The notes below the pieces were generated by a model. It had not been told where the DNA came from. It made no database searches and saw only the letters and a list, made by a program, of their open reading frames with translations. Position numbers and translations under genes: made by a program. DNA of 37,517 nt from IMG/VR virus record IMGVR_UViG_3300044614_002136, positions 1 through 37,517 of that record; one strand, 5' to 3'. This document shows, piece by piece, positions 30,708-37,517 of this stretch. The first letter of the stretch is position 1. The number at the start of each line of letters is the position of its first letter. This DNA is from a virus.

Positions 30708-32921
30708 ATGGTTGTTCTTACTGAGAAAATTGCTGACCTTATTGCCGCGACAGTGGTAAATAATCCTGACCTGCTCATATTAGAGCAGAACGGCAGAACC
30801 AAAAAGGTCGACTTCGGTTTGTTGAAGCAGGCTATTGCCGGAGCTATAGGTACAGGAAAAGACGGTCGAGAGATCACTCTAAGAAACAACGGAACATCAA
30901 TTCAGTGGAAGTATACGACAAATGATATTGTCTGGAAAAACCTGCTAGATATATCAAATCTTGTTGTAACAGGTACAGGTAGCGGTGGAGGTGGAGGAAA
31001 CGGTGCGACAGGAGCGACAGGACTTGCAGGGTTTACAGGAGCAACCGGAGCAACCGGACGACAAGGAAGTACAGGACCTCAAGGCAGCACAGGCAGTACA
31101 GGAATAACTGGATCAACAGGAAGTACAGGAAGTACAGGAGCCCAGGGAGCCACAGGCAGTACCGGATTAGCAGGAAGCACAGGGGCAACCGGATTAACCG
31201 GAGCAACTGGCACAGCAGGAACTGGAGGAAGTACCGGAGCTACAGGGCTAGTAGGAAGCACTGGAACAGCAGGAGCCACAGGATTGGCAGGCAGTACCGG
31301 AGCTACTGGACTTCAGGGAAGCACAGGGATTCAAGGCAGTACAGGTAGTACCGGGAATCAAGGTTCTACAGGTGCAACAGGGTTTGGAGCCACAGGGGCT
31401 ACAGGAGAAACAGGTGCAACAGGATTGACGGGAGCCACAGGATCGAAGGGAGATCGTGGTGATGCAGGTGGAGCCACAGGAGCGACTGGTATTCAAGGTG
31501 CTACTGGTCCTGGCGGAGGCGCTACTGGTCCTACAGGAGCAACAGGGATTCAGGGAGCTACTGGTCCTGAGGGAGCCACAGGTGCTGGTGCAACAGGCGC
31601 AACAGGAGTTCAAGGAGCTACAGGTATACAAGGATCGACTGGTCCTGAGGGAGCTACAGGTGCTGGCGCAACAGGAGCAACTGGTATTCAAGGGGCCACC
31701 GGAACACAGGGCGCAACTGGGGCAGGAGCTACAGGAGCTACAGGTCCTCAAGGCGCGACAGGAGTTCAAGGAATTCAAGGAGGATCAGGAGGTGCGGGCG
31801 CAACAGGAGCTGCAGGTGCTACTGGAACTCAAGGAAGTACTGGAGCAACCGGGTCACAAGGAAGCACTGGATCTCAGGGAGCCACAGGCGAAACAGGTGC
31901 TACTGGAACTCAAGGAAGTACTGGAGCAACTGGATCACAAGGAAGCACAGGAAGCACAGGAGCTCAAGGGTCTACAGGATCTGAAGGAGCTACAGGATCT
32001 CAGGGAGCTACCGGAATTCAAGGAAGCACCGGAGCAACCGGATCACAAGGAAGTACCGGGACGCAAGGGTCTACAGGATCTGAAGGAGCTACAGGGGCAA
32101 CAGGGATTCAGGGAGCTACCGGAACTCATGGATCTACAGGAGCCACTGGAGTTGGTGCTACAGGCAGTACAGGTCCAATAGGAGCCACAGGACCCGCAGG
32201 CGGTCCAACAGGAGCTACGGGAGCCACTGGGTATATTTCCATTACAGCTGTAGCAGGCTCAGTAAATACTCAGATTACAGGTAATGGATTTCAATCAGCG
32301 TTTACATTCGACGGATTTAATGGAACAGATCCGGCAAACTATTTCGTAAGTATTGATGGAATAGATCAGATTCCTGGATTGAATTTTACTGTAATTCAGC
32401 ATCCTACGCTTCCTACAAAAGGACAAATAACCCTGTCTTCGGTGCCTTTAAATAACAGTGTTATTTCTGTCAGAGCTCTGATTGGTGGAGTTGCTGGAGG
32501 TTCAGCATCTTTCTCAGGCTTGCTAAATCCTCCTGTGTATGAAGTTCTTTCTAGCACTGCTCCTAATAGTGCAGGACCCACTGTAGGGGTAGCCAGAGGG
32601 GTGGTCTCTTTGAATCTTAACTCATCACAGATATTTAGTCTGCAGGCCGTAAACACCGCCTACACATTAAATGTGACCACACCTACAGGACTAAATGCGA
32701 ACCAAGTTGTGAGTTTTTCTCTTTTTGTTTTTGCTGATGTAAGTACAGGAACAACTGTGTTCGACAGCATATCTATAAATGGAAGCGTTGCTAATCCTTT
32801 ATGGCCTAACGGAGCAAATCCAACAGGCAGTATGGCAGGCATAGACTTTTATGCGTTTACAATAATTAAAAACACATCAGGAGAGTTTTCCCTGGTAGCT
32901 AACCATATAAATTATGTGTAG
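30708..32921 (+). CDS. Collagen-like tail-fibre or surface protein
   Basis: A 737-aa protein. Residues 1-95 form a globular N-terminal domain ([40 protein letters not shown]) suited to virion attachment. Residues about 98-508 are an unbroken run of about 135 collagen-like triplets, mostly G-[A/S]-T and G-x-[Q] types with few Pro and almost no Lys (one GSKGDRGD). Residues about 509-737 form a beta-rich C-terminal head, probably the trimerisation and receptor-binding end. Triple-helix fibres of this kind are known in phages, Bacillus spores and giant viruses. Thr-rich repeats may be O-glycosylated. Confidence 0.85.
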   Translation: MVVLTEKIADLIAATVVNNPDLLILEQNGRTKKVDFGLLKQAIAGAIGTGKDGREITLRNNGTSIQWKYTTNDIVWKNLLDISNLVVTGTGSGGGGGNGATGATGLAGFTGATGATGRQGSTGPQGSTGSTGITGSTGSTGSTGAQGATGSTGLAGSTGATGLTGATGTAGTGGSTGATGLVGSTGTAGATGLAGSTGATGLQGSTGIQGSTGSTGNQGSTGATGFGATGATGETGATGLTGATGSKGDRGDAGGATGATGIQGATGPGGGATGPTGATGIQGATGPEGATGAGATGATGVQGATGIQGSTGPEGATGAGATGATGIQGATGTQGATGAGATGATGPQGATGVQGIQGGSGGAGATGAAGATGTQGSTGATGSQGSTGSQGATGETGATGTQGSTGATGSQGSTGSTGAQGSTGSEGATGSQGATGIQGSTGATGSQGSTGTQGSTGSEGATGATGIQGATGTHGSTGATGVGATGSTGPIGATGPAGGPTGATGATGYISITAVAGSVNTQITGNGFQSAFTFDGFNGTDPANYFVSIDGIDQIPGLNFTVIQHPTLPTKGQITLSSVPLNNSVISVRALIGGVAGGSASFSGLLNPPVYEVLSSTAPNSAGPTVGVARGVVSLNLNSSQIFSLQAVNTAYTLNVTTPTGLNANQVVSFSLFVFADVSTGTTVFDSISINGSVANPLWPNGANPTGSMAGIDFYAFTIIKNTSGEFSLVANHINYV
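30999..32231 (+). repeat. Collagen-like Gly-X-Thr triplet repeat region
   Basis: The region consists of 9-base units and their multiples such as GGAAGTACA and GGAGCTACA, encoding G-S-T and G-A-T triplets. DNA-level similarity across units means recombination could change the number of triplets. It is not a CRISPR array: there are no uniform spacers and the frame is coding. Confidence 0.85.
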
Positions 32922-32954
32922 CTTTAATAAATTTAACTAGTTAATATATCCTTC

Positions 32955-35900
32955 ATGAGTACTCCATTTAACAAGCCAGACGCAGGAATGCTTGATCTAA
33001 TCGGCGATGTGGTTGCCGCTTCAGATGGAACGTCCACAAAAGTTGTTAAAATTCAAGGAAGACCGCTTGCTGATGTGAGTCCTTCTCCTGGTCAGGCAAT
33101 GACCTGGGATGGAGCTAGCTGGACTCCTGGAGCAGGAGCTGGGAGGCAAGGAAGCACTGGAGCAACAGGGATTCAGGGAGCTACCGGACTTCAGGGAAGT
33201 ACCGGTGTAACTGGAGCTACAGGGCAAAAAGGAGACCAGGGACCTCCTAACGGAGCAACAGGAAGTACAGGGATTCAAGGAAGTACAGGAAGTACTGGAA
33301 GTACTGGAGTGCAAGGATCTACTGGAGTGCAAGGAAGCACCGGAAGCACAGGTCTGCAAGGAAGTACAGGACTACAAGGCAGCACAGGAAGTACTGGAAT
33401 AACCGGATCAACAGGAAGTACAGGGATTCAAGGAAGCACAGGTCTGCAAGGAAGCACAGGACTGCAGGGAAGTACAGGACTCCAGGGAAGTACAGGAAGC
33501 ACTGGAGTGCAAGGTGCTACAGGAACGCAGGGAAGCACAGGACTCCAGGGAAGCACAGGGCTACAAGGAAGCACAGGAAGCACTGGCGTGCAAGGAGCCA
33601 CAGGTATACAAGGTTCTACTGGACCTCAAGGAGCGACTGGCTCTGGAGCTACTGGAGTGCAAGGAGCCACAGGACTACAAGGAAGCACAGGAAGTACCGG
33701 ACTAGGGCATGCAGGACTAACCTCAGCATCGAGTCTCACTATAGGTACAGGGAACAAAGCGTTTACAACAAGTCTCGGATCGTCAGCTACCGCGTTTAAT
33801 GTGGGAAGTCGTGTTCGTGCCGCACACACAGCCTCTCCTGAAAACTACATGGAAGGCACTATTACGGCTTTCGCTGGAACTGCTTTAACTTTGTCTGTTG
33901 ATGTTGCGGCAGGTACAGGAACGCTTACTCCGTGGACTTTTAGCATCGTCGGGTCTGCAGGAGCAACTGGAGCGACTGGAGCACAAGGAGCGACTGGAGC
34001 ACAAGGAGCGACTGGGTCTCAGGGACCTGCAGGCCAGTCGACAAGCTTTTACAACTATCAAATAGATACCGCTGTTTTTCCTACCCCTGTAGGTACATTT
34101 AGTGTCACAGGAGGACATATATATTATAACACAGCCACTCAAATTGCAGCTACTAGCATACTAGTGTCACATAAAGATGTCTCTAATAACGACATTGATA
34201 TGTTTTTGGCTCTGCTAAAGAAAGACGACGTTTTTGTGATTCAACAAAAGACGGATTCTAGCAAGTCTCAGAGATGGACTGTAAATGCTGCTCCTACACT
34301 AGTTGATAATAATTATATACTTCTTCCTGTTACCCTTACCGGAGGAACAGCCGAATTCAATAACAATGACGCTGTTCTTTTTGCTCCTGTGTCTGGAGGA
34401 TTGGTTGGAGCTACAGGAGCTCAGGGAGCTACAGGAGCTCAGGGAGCTACAGGTCCAGGAGTAACTCTTCCTGTATCCATAGGTTCAGGAGGAACAGGAG
34501 CAACAGGAATTTATGAGGCATTAAATGCCCTAAACAGTCCCATATACTATGTTAACGTCGCACAGATAGGAAACCTATCAGGTGTGATGACAGGAGACAC
34601 GTACGCCACAGGCAATCTAGCCTCGCCGATCACCTTTGATACGGCGTATAGTCCGCCGGTTAATTCTGTCATTCTATTTACTGCCCAGACAAGCAATATT
34701 CAAAATGGTTTTTGGATTATTACTTCTCTTGGAGGAGCAGGAACGCCTGCTACGTTTGAGAGACCTCCGTGGTATAAAGGCACAGTCAGAAGTGGTGTTT
34801 TGGCCTATGTACGCTTCGGATCAACTAGAGTAAACTATATATACAATGTATATTCTGCTACTGTAAACTCAGACATTGTTGTGGGTAATACAGGTATCAG
34901 CACAGTAGTCATAGGGCAGAGATCAACCAATACCACAACTGCAGGCAACACATATATAGCAAGACAGACATTCGCTCCAGGTTCTACCACAGGATCTCCT
35001 ATTGGATTTCAGGCTGGCGTGCTATTACAGACTCCAGCTGCTCACGCTGTAGAATGGGATAGTAATACGCTTTATGTTACAGGAAGTACCCCGTTTTCCA
35101 ACGTAACAAATAACGTCGCTAGAACTAACCTTGTTAGCGAACAGCTTCCTTATGGAGGAACTATCCCAGGAGCAACAGGATTCTCTCCTGCTTCATTATA
35201 CTATGCTGCAGCCTATAGCGAAACCAATATTGCTGCTACGACAACTGCAAATCAGCTTTATACCGCAGCAGGTCCTCTTGTAATAGATGGCTACACGGTA
35301 CTAGCTAACGATTTGGTTCTGCTGGGAGCACAAACAACAACTCCAGCACAGAGAGGTTTGTGGAAGGTTGTTTGTGCAGGCTCTAACTACACAGGACTTG
35401 CTGCTGCCAGCTCGACCACAACACTGACCATGAGTAACGGAGCTGGAACTCCTCTCAGTCTCAACTCATATCTTCTGGGTGTTGGAGGAGCAAACAACAT
35501 ATACATCGCAAGCACAAACAACACGTTCTACGGCACTGTTACAACAACAAGCACAACAAACTCACTTAGTTTGAATAACTGCAGTGGAACTCCTCTCACT
35601 GTAGGTGTTGGAATTCAAGGATTAGGTATTCCAGCAGGAACAACAGTCACAGCTGTTACATATTCACTGAGCACCACAGTGTCAGCAACAGCAACGAATA
35701 CGACCTCTTTCTCAACAACTGGAGGCAATATTCTGCCTGCAGGCACATTTATTCAAGGAGCAGGGATACCTCCGAACACATTCATCGTCTCAGGAACAGG
35801 CGCACCATATACTGTTAATAATTTGGTTAATTTGACTGCAGGAGCCACGGTAACGAATAATGCAGTCACATGTACCACGAGCAATAATGTGAATATAGCT

Positions 35901-36749
35901 GCAGGGTTGCTAGTAAGCTTTAGTTCCTCGACATACACAACAAACACAACTCTCAGCATAGGAGCCAACACAGCGGTCACAGCTCCTACTGTATTGGCTC
36001 GTCCATTGTCCTTCTATCAAGGAAATTTATACAGAGGCCCTTTCCTGGTCAGTGTATACAGAGGAACAAAATACTCTGGATACATGTTCTCTATGTACAA
36101 CAGTGCAGCAGGGAACGCGACAATGATTCCCAATACTACCACAACGATTGAGGCTAGTATTGTGAATGCAAAGACAGCTAATAATGGAGCCACAGGAGCC
36201 ACAGGTCCGCAAGGAGCCACAGGCTCTGGAGCCACAGGAGTTCAAGGAGCAACCGGATTAACTGGAGCAACTGGAATTCAAGGATCTACAGGACCTGGCG
36301 GGTCAGCAGGAGCTACAGGACTTCAGGGTGCTACCGGGCTAGTAGGGGCCACAGGTGCGGTAGGGGCAACAGGACTAGTGGGAGCTACAGGAGTATTTGG
36401 AGCCACAGGACTTCAGGGAAGTACAGGCCCATATAGTGCTCCGAGCACCAGAACAGTAAGTTCTGGCACAACCGACGCACTGCAGACGACAGATGCAAAC
36501 AACACAGTATACTACACAGGAACAAGCGCAGTCACAATCACCGCACCTGTAGCTACAAATGTTGCTCAAGGAACGCAAATAATTCTAGTTAATGGTTCTG
36601 CGAGTGCGCTTCACACTGTCTCCTCGGCAAACGGCGTTGTTTCTGCAGGAGGGAGATATAAACTTGCCCAGCAGTATTCGACTGCTGTGCTTCATTGTGT
36701 ATCAACAACTCCTGCTGTGTGGGTACTGAGCGGAGATCTTATCGTATAA
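32955..36749 (+). CDS. Large multi-block collagen-like fibre protein
   Basis: A 1264-aa protein beginning with a short N-terminal domain (1-62, [18 protein letters not shown]). Collagen-like blocks lie at about 63-251, 335-360, 485-503 and 1078-1160, separated by beta-rich domains. The large one, about 504-1077, has a repeat-rich Thr/Asn segment around 820-1010 ([21 protein letters not shown] is typical). The C-terminus (about 1161-1264) resembles a fibre head: [20 protein letters not shown], then an ending with [16 protein letters not shown]. Short collagen blocks as hinges between folded domains suggest a long flexible fibre. Confidence 0.82.
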   Translation: MSTPFNKPDAGMLDLIGDVVAASDGTSTKVVKIQGRPLADVSPSPGQAMTWDGASWTPGAGAGRQGSTGATGIQGATGLQGSTGVTGATGQKGDQGPPNGATGSTGIQGSTGSTGSTGVQGSTGVQGSTGSTGLQGSTGLQGSTGSTGITGSTGSTGIQGSTGLQGSTGLQGSTGLQGSTGSTGVQGATGTQGSTGLQGSTGLQGSTGSTGVQGATGIQGSTGPQGATGSGATGVQGATGLQGSTGSTGLGHAGLTSASSLTIGTGNKAFTTSLGSSATAFNVGSRVRAAHTASPENYMEGTITAFAGTALTLSVDVAAGTGTLTPWTFSIVGSAGATGATGAQGATGAQGATGSQGPAGQSTSFYNYQIDTAVFPTPVGTFSVTGGHIYYNTATQIAATSILVSHKDVSNNDIDMFLALLKKDDVFVIQQKTDSSKSQRWTVNAAPTLVDNNYILLPVTLTGGTAEFNNNDAVLFAPVSGGLVGATGAQGATGAQGATGPGVTLPVSIGSGGTGATGIYEALNALNSPIYYVNVAQIGNLSGVMTGDTYATGNLASPITFDTAYSPPVNSVILFTAQTSNIQNGFWIITSLGGAGTPATFERPPWYKGTVRSGVLAYVRFGSTRVNYIYNVYSATVNSDIVVGNTGISTVVIGQRSTNTTTAGNTYIARQTFAPGSTTGSPIGFQAGVLLQTPAAHAVEWDSNTLYVTGSTPFSNVTNNVARTNLVSEQLPYGGTIPGATGFSPASLYYAAAYSETNIAATTTANQLYTAAGPLVIDGYTVLANDLVLLGAQTTTPAQRGLWKVVCAGSNYTGLAAASSTTTLTMSNGAGTPLSLNSYLLGVGGANNIYIASTNNTFYGTVTTTSTTNSLSLNNCSGTPLTVGVGIQGLGIPAGTTVTAVTYSLSTTVSATATNTTSFSTTGGNILPAGTFIQGAGIPPNTFIVSGTGAPYTVNNLVNLTAGATVTNNAVTCTTSNNVNIAAGLLVSFSSSTYTTNTTLSIGANTAVTAPTVLARPLSFYQGNLYRGPFLVSVYRGTKYSGYMFSMYNSAAGNATMIPNTTTTIEASIVNAKTANNGATGATGPQGATGSGATGVQGATGLTGATGIQGSTGPGGSAGATGLQGATGLVGATGAVGATGLVGATGVFGATGLQGSTGPYSAPSTRTVSSGTTDALQTTDANNTVYYTGTSAVTITAPVATNVAQGTQIILVNGSASALHTVSSANGVVSAGGRYKLAQQYSTAVLHCVSTTPAVWVLSGDLIV
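33141..33711 (+). repeat. Collagen-like triplet block 1 of the large fibre
   Basis: About 63 triplets, dominated by GSTG, GLQGSTG and GVQGSTG units, with many 18-base direct repeats (GGAAGCACAGGACTGCAG type). One GQKGDQGPP interruption is near the start. Confidence 0.8.
36186..36437 (+). repeat. Collagen-like triplet block near the C-terminus of the large fibre
   Basis: About 27 triplets, with units such as [17 protein letters not shown] and GLVGATG, preceding the C-terminal head domain. Confidence 0.75.
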
Positions 36750-36753
36750 CCCT

Positions 36754-37517
36754 ATGCCTAGATTTCCTGGAGGAAGAGCAAAAGCACTAAATATTGTTCC
36801 AAATATTAGTGCTCAACCAGCAGCCAATACGAACGTAGGGCTAAACAGTGCTTTTGCTCCGAGTATCACCGTAAATAACGGAACACTGCCTATTGTTATA
36901 GAATGGTATAAAACAGGGTTCTCTACAGTTCTCGCTACAAGCACAGCGAATACCCTGCCATTTACATCTAATCCGACTTTGCTGGCCAATGCAGGAACTG
37001 CAGATATTGCTACATATTATGCAAAAGTCACAAACAGAGCAAACACCCTAGGCTCGAACTCCTCGAACACAACACTAGGAATACTTCCATCAGCTCCAAA
37101 CACAATAAGTCTAGCAGGGAATGGTACAGCTCGTACGCTGGTGATTACTTTTGGTACAGGAGCAGGAAACACGTACCTTAACGGAGGGACCTTGTCGGAG
37201 TTTATATATACAATATTTAGCGATGCAGCATACACAACTCCTGTAGCAGGATTAAGTAACGTGGCTACGCCTGCACAGGCTAAAACTGTAACTGTAACAA
37301 ATTCAAATTTAAATAATGGAACAACATACTATGCTAGAGTATTTGTAAGAACGCTGAGTTCTGGAGATAGTTCGCCAGCCTCTTCAGCAGGAGCATTTCC
37401 CTACGCTCCTCCTCAGGCTCCTTCTGGCATGACTGTTGCTGGTAACGGAACATCCAATACTCTGGTAGTTACATTCCCCACACAGACATCCACAACTTTA
37501 AATCATTCTACTTTTGG
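36754..37517 (+). CDS. Ig/FN3-type protein, 3' truncated by window edge
   Basis: An ATG four bases after the fibre gene opens a frame that continues without a stop to the window edge (254 codons visible). Residues about 15-90 resemble an Ig-like module (QPAANTNVGLNSAFAPSITV, IVIEWYKTG, TYYAKVTN). Residues about 97-190 resemble an FN3-like module (PSAPNTISLAGNGTART, TYYARVFVRTLSSGDSSPAS). A second FN3-like module begins at PQAPSGMTVAGNG. Probably another surface or tail protein; length and ending unknown. Confidence 0.75.
   Translation, partial: MPRFPGGRAKALNIVPNISAQPAANTNVGLNSAFAPSITVNNGTLPIVIEWYKTGFSTVLATSTANTLPFTSNPTLLANAGTADIATYYAKVTNRANTLGSNSSNTTLGILPSAPNTISLAGNGTARTLVITFGTGAGNTYLNGGTLSEFIYTIFSDAAYTTPVAGLSNVATPAQAKTVTVTNSNLNNGTTYYARVFVRTLSSGDSSPASSAGAFPYAPPQAPSGMTVAGNGTSNTLVVTFPTQTSTTLNHSTF

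Noticed and set aside
31248-32181. Long open frames on both strands inside the first collagen region.
   Set aside because: Repetitive GGAnnnACA DNA is open in several frames. Only the Gly-X-Thr frame gives a consistent product with folded ends.
30999-33711. Dense direct repeats that might be read as a CRISPR array.
   Set aside because: Units are multiples of 9 bases in a continuous coding frame, with no constant spacers and no cas genes.

Overview
This window is part of a large tailed-phage (Caudoviricetes) genome. The diagnostic genes are a portal protein, an endolysin with a group of small membrane lysis-type proteins, collagen-like fibre proteins, virus tRNA genes and a T4-style RNA-repair pair. 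No terminase, major capsid protein, DNA polymerase, integrase or attachment site lies in the window, so it is a slice of a bigger genome. The host is not shown directly. Two Tat-signal DUF1501 proteins, a family that is especially abundant in Planctomycetota and Verrucomicrobiota, are the only host-lineage hint, and it is a weak one. Stops of all three kinds are used and nothing suggests recoding.

Layout. (1) Positions 1-5116, plus strand: the 3' part of a polynucleotide kinase/phosphatase, a T4 Rnl1-type RNA ligase, and tightly coupled small unknown genes. A promoter with a structured leader precedes an unknown 265-aa gene, and the block ends at a strong terminator followed by a possible leaderless gene. 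(2) Positions 5113-10397, minus strand: read from 10397 downward, these are an unknown protein, a tiny 56-aa gene, the portal protein, a small protein with a degenerate DksA/TraR-like finger, and then a lysis group (coiled-coil membrane protein, small lipoprotein-like protein, signal-bearing membrane protein, holin candidate, endolysin) with its own promoter. (3) Positions 10475-17409, plus strand: an FN3 protein, a metallophosphoesterase, three tRNA genes (CAU, Leu-UAA, Arg-UCU) with two small genes between them, a possible methyltransferase-fold protein and small unknown genes, punctuated by two terminators and a C15 tract. (4) Positions 17504-30638, plus strand: probable virion or virion-associated proteins that share a short Lys-Ala motif near their N-termini. 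The most striking is a 960-aa fusion of two P-loop kinase-like domains with an HEYGH metallopeptidase-like domain. Inside this block sit a holin-like protein, two DUF1501 proteins, an antisense 52-aa membrane-protein gene and a Vsr-like endonuclease. It ends with a GT-B-like domain in a virion-like protein and a stand-alone glycosyltransferase. (5) Positions 30708-37517, plus strand: two long Gly-X-Thr collagen-like fibre proteins and the start of an Ig/FN3-type protein that runs off the edge.

How the parts fit. The kinase/phosphatase and ligase can heal cut tRNAs, and the three phage tRNAs match codons (AUA, UUA, AGA) that look common in these genes. The glycosyltransferase lies directly upstream of fibres whose collagen repeats are packed with Thr and Ser, so it may glycosylate them. 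A recurrent promoter-like element, TTTGTnnTATAATA, precedes several transcription units on both strands. All functions are read from motifs in the sequence; no database search was run.
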